DNA from: Coptis chinensis
Lineage: Eukaryota; Streptophyta; Magnoliopsida; Ranunculales; Ranunculaceae
NCBI GenBank assembly: GCA_015680905.1
Contig: CM027378.1
Coordinates: 12,443,001 to 12,507,000 of the forward strand
Reading direction: 5' to 3'
Length of the DNA stretch: 64,000 bases
Numbering within the stretch: position 1 is the stretch's first letter; each line of letters opens with the position of its first letter. Below the pieces are notes generated by a model, which saw only the letters and a list, made by a program, of their open reading frames with translations, ran no database searches and was not told the origin of the DNA. The translations under genes were made by a program, and so were the position numbers. Of the stretch, positions 45,541-56,639 are shown one piece after another.

Positions 45541-46779
45541 CAGTACACCCATCAGTGAGGGACGGTGAATAAGTCGTTAAAGTTCAAAACTGGATCACAA
45601 AAGAACTATTACTGGCTAATAAGTCCTTAAGGTTCATGACCTTCTTTCTCTCCTATTTCTCTCAGGCCTAAACCAAATACCCAATATCTACCATTCCGTC
45701 CTTAAGGTACAAGTACAAAAAAAAATTCGAAAAAATTCCAATAAATTATCGATATTGTACATATCAGCTCTGTAAAATTTAAGAATTGATTAGGTGATAG
45801 AATATTTAATTTAGATTACTTTACTTTAGGAATTCATATAGTATAAATTGCATATTTAGCGTAATTAGATTAATTTAGCATAATTAAATTGGATTTGTAT
45901 AGTAAAAAGTATTTTCATAAAGTTTGGTGTTTGTTTGACAGAAAAGAACGGTACAGAAAATGTATTTATAAATTTCAAAAAATTCTAAAATTTTATAGAG
46001 TTGATCTGTAAGGTATCCATAATTTATTGGAAGTTTTTTGAATTTTTCGTACTTGTCTTACCTGGTTAACTAACATAGTCTTTGCAGTACTCCATTTTCA
46101 GTTTTCAGGACGCAAGCATCTTTAAAAACTGTCGAGCAGAGTTATTTTCACATTATAAAAACTTCTAAAATTTGTACAGGAGGAAACTTGATTCGTCAGG
46201 AGTTTCCAGTAAAAATTTGGGTATTATTTGACCTATTTTGACCACTTAACTAGTTGCTTGTTTTCAGTGTGTTGCTACAGTTTTTCAGGACCAAGGTCTT
46301 TGGAAGAACAGTTGAGAATAAGGATCTGTAAAACTCCAAATAATCCAAACGTTTTACAGGATCATTCCTGATACGTCAGGAGATTCCAGTAAATATTTTG
46401 TGATTTTTAGTGCTGTTTTACTTATTTAATCAATCGATTGTTTACAGTGTGTGCAGAAAACTTTTTCACTAGACTCTGCAGGATTAAACAGTATAGAAGA
46501 GGAATTTTTCAAGGTCCGATTAATCTGAAAATTTACAGGCTACTTTCTGGATGTATCAGGTAGCTTCTGTAAAAATTTAAATTTTTCTAGACTTGTTTTA
46601 CTTGCTGTAATAGTAAGTACTTTTCTTCCACTGTGAATCTCCTGTTAGTGGTTTCATAATTAGCATTAATAGTCAATCTAATATAGTTTGATAATATAAT
46701 TTAGTTAATTAAGTGCATATTAGATTAGTTTATATAGCTTAATTGTCTAGTGCTCGAAAACTTGGTTTCGTGATTCACC
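45541..46779 (+). other. Non-coding leader of a gypsy element with imperfect tandem repeats
   Basis: No gene was recognised. Three imperfect units of about 180 bp (46085-46620) share the order TTTTCAGGAC, ACAGG, TYAGGAGNTTCCAGTAAA and a T-rich stretch ending TTTTCAGTGTG. They precede the gag region and probably belong to the 5' untranslated part of the element. LTR edges and a primer-binding site were not found. Confidence 0.5.
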
Positions 46780-49065
46780 TCGTAAACGTTTAATCAGAAG
46801 AGCAAATTCTTGTAACAACCTTCCAATTCTGGTTTCGGAGGAGACGACACCATCAAACTCAAGATCTGATTCTGAATCTGAGACACACACACCACTAGTA
46901 GACTTAGTTACACCATCTACACAAGTAGAGGATACACCTAAGTAAATTTTTGAGCATATTAAGTACTTTTAAAGCACCTCATCTTTCCCCTGAAGAAACT
47001 AGATTAAGGTTGTTCCCTTTGACTTTTGAAAATGCCGCACTACATTGGTATAGATCCCTACCCTCTAATTTTATAACTACTTAGGAGCAACTATCACAAA
47101 ATTTTATGAAACAATATTACTCTTTACGTAAAACTAAATCCATGCAATTGGCTATTTCAACCTTCAAAGGAAAACCTAATGAAGAGTTTCATATAACATG
47201 GGATAGATTTAATGATTTACTTGTTTGCTGTCCACATCATGGTTTTGACAAACTTAATATAGTACATTACTTTATAAAAGGTCTTTCACCTATTAACCGT
47301 CAGTTAATTGAATCAATGAATGGAGGAAGATTTACTAGTCTTACTCCTGATGAAGCCTACACTTTTTTGCAAAACCTTTCTGAGAGTTCTAAGGATTAAT
47401 ATTGGGCCAATGGTAGTGACCATGAGGACATGGCACGGGTAGATGGGGGGATGAGTTTTAGTAAACCAGGTATGTACAAGGTTAAAAACGAACTCAATGA
47501 GACACTTGAAGCTGCCATTGCTAGTTTATCCATAGGCAATCAAAACTTAAACAAAAAGTTTGATTCATTCACTTTAAACCTTCCCAAGAATAATCAACCT
47601 CAACAAGCAATGAGTGTCAATAAATTTTGTGAAAGTTGTTTCGCCACAGACCATGATACACTAGTTTGTCCAATATCTATTGTCCATAACTTTAGTAATA
47701 ACTATAACCAAGATCCACAAAATAATTATCAAATGGAGACAAAATATGCCTCCACAACAAAACCAATATGGATTTCAGGGTTATCAAGGGAACAATAGAC
47801 AACAATACATGAATAATAGAGACACAGTAGTACCTTCTCTAGAGTATTACCCACAACAACAACAACAACAACCAAACATGAACAGAGAATTAGCTATTGA
47901 TCATATGGCTAATTACCAAATCCAACCCAACACCACATATGAAACCATACCATGAAAGCTTTAGCCACCAAAACCGAGAATGAATTCAAAAGAATTGACC
48001 AAAAGATCGATAGTATAACTCAACAGATGAGCCAACAATTCAATCAGATACTAGCTAGTCTAGCAAACAGACCCAAGGGAACCTTGCCAAGTCACAACCT
48101 GAACAAAAACCTAAAGGTAGAAATGTTTATCAAGTTGAAACCACCTCTTCATCCACACCCACAGAGGGAGTTAACTCGATATCTACCCTTAGGTCAGGAA
48201 AGGAAGTAGATAACAAAGTTGACATACCTGATTCTGATGAAGTTGTTATAACAAAAGATAAGGAAAAGCCAGTTGAAACTGAGAAAACCAAATAGCAGGT
48301 AACCGAAAAAATTCCACCCGCACCATTCCCCTCTAGGTTAAAAGATAACAAAAAGGAAGCACAATATAATGAGATCATGAATATTTTTAAGAATCTATAT
48401 ATCAATATTCATTTTCTAAGTGCAATTAAACAAATACCTTCCTATGCCAAATTCATAAAAGACCTAGTAAAGAAGAAAACAAAGATCCCAAAAGAGGCTT
48501 TCCTTGCACAAAGTTATTCATTCTTTCTACAGAACCAAGCCGTAGTAAACATAAGGACCCCGGTAGTCCTACAGTCACATGTAGAATAGGAGAGGACTAC
48601 ACTAATCAAGCATTATTGGATTTAGGTGCTAGTGTGAATTTATTACCATACTCAGTTTATAAACAACTAGAGTTAAAAGACTTGAAACCAACAAATGTTA
48701 GACTACAGTTAGCTGATAGATCAATTAAGATTCCACGAGGGGTAATAGAGGATGTGATTATCAAGGTTTTTGATTTTTATTACCTCACTAATTTTATAGT
48801 TCTTGACACCTTACCTACAAACGGAAACCAAATCCCTATCATCTTGGGTAGACCATTCTTAGCTACAGCAGAAGCTTTAATTAATTGTAGGAATGGGAAC
48901 ATGTCCATCACTTTCGGGAATATGAGAGTAGATGTAAACATTTTTACATTATTTAGAAACCCTGTCGATGATACTGAAAAGATGGATGATCTATGTGCAG
49001 TAGATACAGTAGCTAATAAAAGTTTTAGGAACACTCACTACAAAGCTAGCTTGAAAATTGTATAA
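46780..49065 (+). pseudogene. Ty3/gypsy (Athila/Tat-like) gag and protease region, truncated
   Basis: The N-terminal gag region reads SPRKRLIRRANSCNNLP. A typical retrotransposon gag domain follows: FENAALHWYRSLPSNF, FKGKPNEEFHITWDRFNDLL, HGFDKLNIVHYFIKGL and SMNGGRFTSLTPDEAY. A CCHC knuckle reads CESCFATDHDTLVC, then a Gln/Asn-rich stretch with several frameshifts. The aspartic protease-like domain (48610-49000) has LLDLGASVNLLPYSVYKQL and IILGRPFLATAEALI; the catalytic motif is DLGA. The sequence breaks off at about 49065, before reverse transcriptase. It could be the 5' part of the same family as the integrase at 22.5 kb, but this is not shown. Confidence 0.88.
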
Positions 49066-49938
49066 TCGATCCAAAATTGGATATATGATTTGCAGCTCTA
49101 GGTTCAAGCAAAGTGATTATATAGTTAAGAAATATTCCCAAATATAGAGTATAAAACTCTTCAATAGAAGTGCATAACATTGAATTTTTTTCATAACTAT
49201 ACAAAATCCAATTCCACTTGCAGTGCCAAACCCACAATGAAGCAAAACCCCCAATTCAGTGAATTTCATAAGCCCAAATCAATTTATAAAAACAACTCTA
49301 CGAATCAAAAAATACAAAAAAAAATTACTTGTTTTTCGGTTTCGTTTGTCATTTCTTGAGCTTAATTGAAAACCCCAACAATTGATTGAAGCAAATTTGG
49401 GGGAAATTGAAGAAATAGTTACCTTCAGATGGACTTAGCAATTCATTTGGCAGGACTTGAACTCTTGCTGTCCATGATCCACAACGAAACCTGCCAGAAA
49501 AATTGAGAGGGCTATAATGAGTGGGAAGATCGTTGAACGCTTGAGAGCAAATAATAGAAGCTTAGCTTCCAACTGACGAATATGAGTTTGAACTTTTCAT
49601 GTTCGCACAATCAATTTTCCATTCTTCTACTAAAAACCCTAGGGCTTATTTGAGAAGTCAAGTACAGAGAGAGAGTTGAGATCGAGAAGAAACCGAAGTC
49701 TTTTGGGTGTGACGCCTCACGTGCGAACAAGTGCTCTAGTTTTAATATTTTATTAGCTAAAATATTTATACCTCTGACGCCTATATGTCATCACTATTTT
49801 TTTCAATATTTTCTTGAAAAAAATAAAACAACTTTTTGATTTATTGTGACGCTAAAAACCGAATACTAACGCCTAATTGGCGACACAAAATTTCTGCCCC
49901 AAAAGCCTCTGCCACAAAAATACAATTACGGTGTAGTG
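49066..49938. other. Possible CACTA remnant, right terminus at 49938
   Basis: This non-coding stretch ends in ATTACGGTGTAGTG, which has the form of a CACTA terminus. Before it lie dispersed GACGCC and GGCGACAC words that may be decayed subterminal repeats (49705-49935). The left terminus was not found. An exon-like segment on the minus strand sits at 49428-49483. Confidence 0.4.
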
Positions 49939-50537
49939 CAACTATTGCTGTCGGTAGGGCCACGGTAGAAACCGTTGGATAATCCGTGGCAAAAGGTCAC
50001 TTTTACCTATGGTTTTGGTCCGTGGGATAAGGTCAGTTTTTCCTATGGTTTTGGTCCGTGGGATCTGCTGTTTTTTCTACGGCTATAGACCATGGGTAGA
50101 GTCATTTTTAAAAAATAATAACAATAATTGATATTTCAATTCTTAGATCTTTTCACCTGCAATCCACAAATAACCACCAATCACCTAGCAAAAGTCTTAC
50201 ACCTACAAATAACCACCAATCACTATAACCATCCTACACCTTAGCAACATCTTGATGAGAAACAATACAAGTCATTCAATTAAAAACTCATAAGTTACGT
50301 TTGACATCAAAATACAAATGACTGATATATGCACATGAAAAATTAAAATGTTACTTTCCAATCCAGAAGATAATATCACAATCCAACAAAAAAAACCTTC
50401 CAATTCCGCCAAAGTCGCATGTATATCAACAAGTTTATGGTCCGTCTTCAAGTATATGGCTTCAATTTGAATAGTGACATGGCCTAACACTTCGCAACTA
50501 CTGAGCTTGGAAGCAAGGCGTTCTTCACAATCAGCTG
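49428..50537 (-). pseudogene. Two unidentified exon-like segments
   Basis: The minus-strand segment 50537-50394 is bounded by a TTTCCCAG acceptor and a GTTTTT donor. It is open through DCEERLASKLSSCEVLGHVT and ends LVDIHATLAELE. A second segment (49483-49428), bounded by CTGGCAG and GTAACT, can read RFRCGSWTARVQVLPNELLS. I do not recognise the protein. Between them lies CACTA-like debris, so they may have been captured or disrupted by it, and it is uncertain that they belong to one gene. Confidence 0.35.
49965..50105. repeat. Short tandem repeat, CACTA-subterminal-like
   Basis: CCTATGGTTTTGGTCCGTGGGAT occurs twice with a period of about 34 bp, with related words (CCGTGGCAAAAGGTCAC, TCTACGGCTATAGACCATGG) around it. 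It may be the end of a second DNA transposon. Confidence 0.55.
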
Positions 50538-51546
50538 GGAAAGAAACAAAAGAAAATTGTTAGAAACAAACACTTTATAAGTTCCCTCCCTTGGCAATTG
50601 CAAACAAAGCTATTGCCATAGGCAGTTACTTTTAAAAATAAGTATAACCCCACTACATGTCACTTGTGCGGCATCCAGTCCAAGAAAAAAAATCTTGTTT
50701 AGAACATACTGATAATATATTTTACGTTTCCCTAACATTTTTCACATTCAGGAAAAAACAAAAATATAAATTATAATGCCAGACAAGTGCCTAATTATGG
50801 ACTGAAACAGAGCTATTACCATACTTATTAAGTAGGTAAACTTTTCAAGTGCTCAATGATGGAATGAATTTAGTAATAATGCGTCTTCTATTCAGTCTCA
50901 AGCTTAATAGTGGACTAAAAATTGAAAATTGTAATGCTCAATATTTAGGTAAACACTTCCCTTGTAATTCTCTAACGATCTACAATGTCAAATGCATGAC
51001 TAAATTCTCAAATTTTAACGAATACTTCAAACATAATCTATGAAATATTCATGTGGGCGAGTGCGTGTTACATTGTCCTTCCTAAGATTTGAGTGTGTGT
51101 GTTAATATAATGCAATACCCTTGATAAAACAAATACCCAATAAGCAACGATATAACTACCTGGAAAGAAACCAAGGACTTATATTCAAGAGAAAGAAGAA
51201 GCAACAAAACAATGGACAAAACCCTTAGCTTAGTACCATAATACACTACCCAACTGAATTGGAAGGCTAAAAGTAGGTCCAAGCTTCCTGGATATGCATA
51301 AGCATATGCACAGTAATAGCAAGTAATATACATAGCTATTTGAATATCGAAAAGGCTTCCACATATAGAACAAACAATATTAGTTAAGTTCTTAAATTTT
51401 CTAGAATATGAGTCCCTTTTCTTCTTTACGATTTAATGACTAATTCTGATGCCAACAGATTGGAATCTCTTAAATACAAATCTATCAATCAACAATGACA
51501 TATAAAAAAGGTAGAAACAGCATGTTGTCACTGACCTCCTCTGCCA
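50538..51546. other. Intergenic stretch, nothing recognised
   Basis: AT-rich sequence between the exon-like segment and the GnT-I pseudogene. It has a few short ORFs without recognisable features on either strand and no terminal repeats that I could define. Confidence 0.5.
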
Positions 51547-53875
51547 TCAGGTATTTCCAATTCCAAGCTGCTTCAGAGAGTCGGGGCCAACGAGGAAAAT
51601 ATGCTAGGGGTTTGGTATATGAAAACGACCACTCCTTTATATGCCGTTCTAGGAATACCATCCTGGAAAGGAAGTATAATTCAAAACGTGCGAAAAATTT
51701 AATTTCTAATGTAGCAAAATGATGCAAGAACTAAACATAGGGAAGAAAACGTAATGAATAAGCAAAAAGGCCAAGTTGGATAGCAGTTCCATAGGATGTA
51801 TTATATAAGATAATAGCAAGTAAAATTTAAGAGAAGTTATAATGGCATATAAAAGTTGATATATAAGTTTAATAGCATCAAGCACTTATCACGTTTAAGG
51901 TATTAGCAAACATACAGAGAAATCGTTTTTGTGTGTGCCTGTGACTCTAGGCCTGTGCAGTTAAATCGCTACTCGTTTGAAGAGGGAGTAGGTGTAATCA
52001 GTCGGGGATTAATCGGCATTAATCGGGCAATTTTTCATTACACTATTTCTTTACAAATACTTGTTAATATATTTAACATTGAAATACCAACATAATGGAG
52101 CCAATTAAGAACCCAATCAATCAATAAACAATCAAAACACTCAATCAACTAAAATAAATATGATTAAATAAGTGTAGAACTTTAAAGACTTGAGGGTTGA
52201 TCGAATTGGCAAAATGTCAAGTTCGATATTTAGCAGTGAAATAGTAAACACAATTACTCAGCTAATCGGCACGTATTAATCGGCTAATCAGGCTAATCGG
52301 CCGAGTAGTCAGAGAGTTTTTGAGCCCGATTGTCATTGGGGATTAAATTGTTAGTTGGATCGGCTAAGCAGCGAGTAGCGAGTACTCACCGGTTACTCGG
52401 CGAGTACTCAACGATTTAACTGCCCAGCTCTAGGCCAAATATTTCCACTTCGTCAATCAATGACTTATATAAATAGTGTCAATCTCAAAGAGAAACTTTA
52501 TCGAGAAGAAGAAAGCTAGACAGAAGAAAAATATATAGAGAATGCAAAATAGGAGAATGGATTACCTTCCATTCTTCAAATATTCCAAACTGACGAGCTA
52601 TGTGCTCAAAATCTGCCTGGTCTTTGTACTGGATGCGCACATCACCATCAATATTATATGCCTTGAGGGCAACATCACTTCCATGAATAGGTGTTGCATT
52701 TGACACAATGTTGCCAAAGTGCCTTACGTAATTTTCCTGCCAAAAAAAGGTATTTATGGATTAGAAGAAAATAAGAGTAACACTTTCACTGCGTGCCATT
52801 TGTGAAATAATTTACCTCCATCAAGTAGCTCAGATCCATTGATTTCCAATCAACCTTTGGAAAGAACAAAAACATAGAATCAAACAAGTACATATAAGAC
52901 TAGTGAAAATAATAAGATTGCAAAAACAAAAATTGCTCACATGACCATCATTCATCTTAATAGGCTCCAGGTATTGCTTGAAGAACTGCCCCATACTAGA
53001 ACCCTGCAACCCAAAATAAAGGAATTGACTGATTCTGAACTCAAAAGACTTTCTATAAAGTACAACACAAAGGAACAAAAGCCAAATATAGGCATAATGA
53101 AAACAAGCTGCATTCACACTACTGAAGTAGTCTAACAGAATAAATTGGAGTTGATCAACACAGTTGTATTTCTATAATCAAAGACAAGATTAGTAGTACG
53201 ATGCTAGTTGAATATTGATTAGACAAGCTGTATCTTTCTAGAGTCTTCTGCTCAAAAGAGGTTTGCATATTAGAAATTTCCTTGAGAAAATGGAAGATTA
53301 AATATTTTGGACTTTACTATTTCAGAACCTCAAGAGATCAAGTGTTGGGTCACATGCTGATCTGAATTTGAAGCATCTATTTGAAAGAACCTCGTGTTCC
53401 AAATGATTACAGAGACCAATATATGTCAGGTCTCAAATGAACATATAATGTATTAATGCAGATAATTATGTAAAGTGAAATATCACTAACTAGTCAGAAA
53501 AAGGAAAAGGAAAAGGATCAACATGGAATAGTCCTTTTCTGATTAGCTTATAAAATGATAGTTCTTTAGATTTGCATATCAAGTAAAGATACATACATGT
53601 TCACCAAAATTGTAAGTCCTGCACACTTCTGGACGTACAAACTATCGACCTTTGTGGTTCTCTTTTAATCTTAGCCAGTCATCCCAGTAAGTGTAATATT
53701 GTCAAGGAAAAGTGATGGAACATAGACAAGAAATATTTCAAAATATGATTTAAGAACTAGAACACAGTATGCCAAGAAGGATATGCCCTAGGCCACTTCG
53801 GTGATAGCTCATCCCATGTAGATTTTGTCAACATCCATCCAAGTCAGGGAAAGAAATCTGAACGGTATAGACTAT
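51547..53875 (-). pseudogene. N-acetylglucosaminyltransferase I (GnT-I, CGL1-like), 3' exons only
   Basis: GnT-I is a Golgi GT13 enzyme that adds the first GlcNAc in complex N-glycan synthesis. Six C-terminal exons are seen on the minus strand: 53875-53781 (SLYRSDFFP, LGWMLTKSTWDELSPKWP), 53686-53597 (WDDWLRLKENHKGR, RPEVCRTYNFGEH), 53003-52941 (GSSMGQFFKQYLEPIKMNDG), 52854-52816 (VDWKSMDLSYLME), 52736-52566 (GSDVALKAYNIDGDVRIQYK, ARQFGIFEEWK) and 51662-51547 (DGIPRTAYKGVVVF, then frameshifted GPDSLKQLGIGNT). Lesions are TGA inside FFP*LGW (53844), TAG in GR*FVRP (53642), a doubtful splice junction at 53781/53686, and a one-base shift near the end. Upstream exons, including the membrane anchor and the catalytic EDD region, were not found. 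Confidence 0.88.
51953..52427. mobile_element. hAT-type MITE in a GnT-I pseudogene intron
   Basis: The 475-bp element has inverted ends CTGTGCAGTTAAATCG and CTGGGCAGTTAAATCG (reverse complement of the right end). An exact 8-bp duplication CTCTAGGC flanks it (51945-51952 and 52428-52435). An 8-bp duplication and short C-start TIRs fit the hAT superfamily. Inside are several variants of TAATCGGC and GCGAGTACTC. It codes for nothing. Confidence 0.88.
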
Positions 53876-54261
53876 CTGCCAGGAAATTTCGAAGAGCTGT
53901 TTAGGGGGGAAAAAAAGGCATGTCCAAGTAACATTAACTTTGTTCTGATGTCTAAAAGATGATGAATGAAATAAGATAATATTGCAGTTATTTTCAATCT
54001 TGTCGAGTCTTCTGAGTTCATGACTTAAACACTTTATACATCTCTGTATTCTCTATCCCATCACCACATCAGGTTTGGGAAGAAGCATTAGTCTTTAGTC
54101 GTTATGGTATAGTATTAGGAAGAGGGTCGTAGTTACTTTTATTTCCTACTGTCATGGGCTTAGTTGTTTTTAATTTCTTAAATTATCAATAGTTTATGAA
54201 TGTGATTATTTTTTATGAATAAGAATTAAATTGATATGAGTTTAGAACTGTTATGTGATGC
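53876..54261. other. Sequence between the GnT-I pseudogene and the LTR element, nothing recognised
   Basis: I looked here for the missing upstream GnT-I exons on the minus strand and saw none. The sequence is AT-rich and continues, after the LTR element, at 61158. Confidence 0.5.
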
Positions 54262-54266
54262 ATCTG

Positions 54267-54630
54267 TGATGTAGATACAGAACATAATTGGAGCTTTTAG
54301 ATGCTTGGAAATGAGGATTTTAGTTTATGGAAATATTACTTAACAAGTTCTATTAATCAGAGTGTGTTTTCAGGGTTAATATAGCAATATAAAAATAGGA
54401 TAAATAATATGGACGAAAATAAGGATTTAATTAAGTTTAGTAAGTTATTTATTAGGTTTAGGAAACTAGGGTTTCTTGATATGTTTTCTTAGGCTATAAA
54501 TAATTGTAATTGCCTCATTAGAGGATAGTTTTTGGTTATTAAAAATATTGATTAGAGAGTTGAGAGCTCTTTATTTTGTGTTCTTGTTTATGAGCTATTT
54601 TAGATTTAAGCGCCACGCTAATACACATCA
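54267..54630 (+). repeat. 5' LTR of the non-autonomous retrotransposon
   Basis: The LTR runs TGATGTAGATACAG to ACGCTAATACACATCA. A TATA-like CTATAAATAATTG lies at about 54494, with a plausible transcription start downstream. It aligns almost throughout with the 3' LTR and contains the uninterrupted site (GATTAGAGAGTTGAG, near 54550) of the CACTA insertion found in the 3' LTR. Confidence 0.92.
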
Positions 54631-54632
54631 TT

Positions 54633-54645
54633 TGGTATCAGAGCC
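54633..54645 (+). promoter_or_regulatory. Primer-binding site (tRNA-Met type)
   Basis: TGGTATCAGAGCC starts two bases after the 5' LTR. This sequence is known to be complementary to the 3' end of plant initiator methionine tRNA and primes minus-strand synthesis in many plant LTR elements. Confidence 0.93.
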
Positions 54646-54980
54646 AAGTATGGATGATTGGGAAGACGAAGATAAAGAACATTCTTTTGCTGACTTTGAT
54701 TGTGAGGAATTTCTTTATGCTGCTACAACTTATGATTCCAAAAGATTGGGTTCCGATTTGTAGGTAAAAAGTTCTAAAACTTCAAACTTTGTTGATGGGG
54801 TTGAAAAAAATTCTATCTTTATTCTTGAAGTTGAAGAAAAATTGGATTTTATCGATTGGGATTTACCCCCTATGTTTGATGAGGAGTCTGTTGAAGATGA
54901 GATGTATTATCAAATTGATTCTGGTTATGATTCAACTGTTGATAAAAGGATTACAGTATCATCACAACTACCAAATTTTG

Positions 54981-55607
54981 CTACACCAACTGAACATCAA
55001 ACGAAGAGTGCGACCAGCGAGTAAAATCAGAGAAGTGTCTTGGATCCCTCCTGATATAGGGGTAGTTAAGGCCAACACAGATGGTTCTGCATTCGGAAAT
55101 CCAGGAAATGGGGGTGCGGGAGTCATTTTCGGGAACTATAATGAAGTTAAGGTACCTTGGTACAAGGCCTAGGGGTTACTACAAATTATGAGGCAGAAAG
55201 TTTGGCGCTGGTTTTGGGCGGCGGCTGGCCAGGAAAAAGGATGGCAAAAACTCTGGATAGAGAGTGACTCTATGGTAGTAGTTTTAGCATTCAAAGGAGG
55301 AGAAGTCCCATGGTGGCTGAGAGCAAGGTGGTATAGAGCATCAAGGCTTATTGACCGAAAATCTCACATACACTCGGAGAAGCAAACTTTGGGGCGGAAT
55401 CTTGCGCACAAAAAACATGGATCAACTTTGCGGAAAAGGAGAGCTCTATTGGAGTCCCAATAGACCCCCTTTCATTAGGTCCTTAGAATGTCCTCACCGG
55501 ACTTACTACAGATTTGATGCTTAGAGTCTGTTGTAAATCCATTTTGTCAGAGTTGTATTCTTTTTTACCTTTTAATAAAACATCCTACTTGCATGCAAAA
55601 AAAAAAA
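54981..55607 (+). mobile_element. 5'-truncated LINE (RNase H end) inside the LTR element
   Basis: The insertion is flanked by an exact 11-bp duplication ACCAAATTTTG (54970-54980 and 55608-55618) and ends in an A-run (55597-55607). It encodes the C-terminal type I RNase H of a plant LINE: VSWIPPDIGVVKANTDGSAF, GNPGNGGAGVIF, NYEAESLALVLG and, after shifts, KLWIESDSMVVVLAFKGG. The catalytic Asp (NTDGS), Glu (YEAES) and Asp (ESDS) are visible, although in different frames. It is dead on arrival because the rest of ORF2 is missing. Confidence 0.93.
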
Positions 55608-55837
55608 ACCAAATTTTGAAAAAAATATTGTTATGGAGCAGTCATCATCTCTTGTTTATGTTGATCCTTTTTTGTTGTGTGCGAAGGTCTCCTCTAGATC
55701 CAGATTGGTATATGAGTCTTCTTTTGATTCGTTTGTGAAGGAAAAGTGTAGGCTGTCTCAATATGAATATGGAGAAGAAACAATATCTATGATACTACTA
55801 TTGCTCAATAAAACTCGAGAACGAGTTTCCTCCAACA

Positions 55838-55846
55838 GTGGGAGAA
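55838..55846 (+). promoter_or_regulatory. Polypurine tract of the non-autonomous retrotransposon
   Basis: The purine-rich AGTGGGAGAA directly precedes the 3' LTR. In LTR elements this is the primer for plus-strand synthesis. The call rests on position and composition. Confidence 0.7.
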
Positions 55847-56240
55847 CGATGTAGAAGCAGAACATAATTGGAGCTTTTAGATGCTTGGAAATGAGGATTT
55901 TAGTTTATGGAAATGTTACTTAACAAGTTCTATTAATTAGAGTGTGTTTTCAGGGTTAATATAGCAATATAAAAATAGGATAAATAATATGGACGGAAAT
56001 AAGGATTTAATTAAGTTTAGTAAGTTATTTATTAGGTTTAGGAAACTAGGATTTCTTGATGAGTTATGTTTTCTTAGGCTATAAATAATTGTAATTGCCT
56101 CATTAGAGGATAGTTTTTGGTTATTAAAAATATTGATTAGAGACACTACTAAAAAACTGACATTTTATGACGTTTGTTTTTTATCTATCTTGACGACTTT
56201 GTTAAAAACAGTCAAGATAGGTGTTTTAGTAATATTTTTA

Positions 56241-56488
56241 TGACGGCTATTGTAACATTATGTCGTGTATGACACAAGCGTCAAGAAAATATAATAATTT
56301 TATGACGGCTATTGCAACATTATGTCGTGTATGATTCAAGCGTCAAGAAAATATAATAATTTTATGACGGCTATTGCAACACTATGTCGTATATGGCATA
56401 AGTGTCAAGAAAATATAATAATTTCATGGCGGGTGTTGCAACATTATGTCGTGTATGACACAAATGTCAAGAAAATATGATAGTGTTT
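56241..56488 (+). repeat. 62-bp subterminal tandem repeats of the second CACTA element
   Basis: Four units of TGACGGCTATTGCAACATTA...CAAGCGTCAAGAAAATATAATAATTT start at about 56241, 56303, 56365 and 56427, a period of 62 bp. The last unit is the most diverged. Confidence 0.92.
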
Positions 56489-56639
56489 TCTAAAACTGTC
56501 AAATTAGCAATAGAATAAACCGTCAACCTTCTCACAATTTTTTGGGCACTAGGTTGGACCATTTTGGCTTTCAATTAAACCGTCGACAACTTAAAAAAAA
56601 AAACAAAATCAAGTAACTCAGTAAGAAAAATTGAACCGT

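Larger units (their letters stand above)
54651..55852 (+). pseudogene. Unrecognised acidic ORF of the non-autonomous retrotransposon
   Basis: The ATG at 54651, just past the primer-binding site, opens MDDWEDEDKEHSFADFDCEE... An in-frame TAG lies near 54761 (after KRLGSDL). The frame then continues through EVEEKLDFIDWDLPPMFDEE and DEMYYQIDSGYDSTVDKR to QLPNF. There the truncated LINE is inserted. Beyond it the same frame resumes with EKNIVMEQSSSLVYVDPFLL and ends ...SSNSGRTM at ATG-TAG inside the first bases of the 3' LTR. Without the LINE the ORF would be about 190 codons. It is very acidic and Asp/Tyr-rich at the N terminus. I do not recognise the family, and no zinc knuckle, protease or RT motif is seen. 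Confidence 0.65.

Noticed and set aside
56241-56488. Regular repeats resembling an array
   Set aside because: The units are adjacent 62-bp subterminal repeats of a CACTA element without separate spacers, so this is not a CRISPR array.
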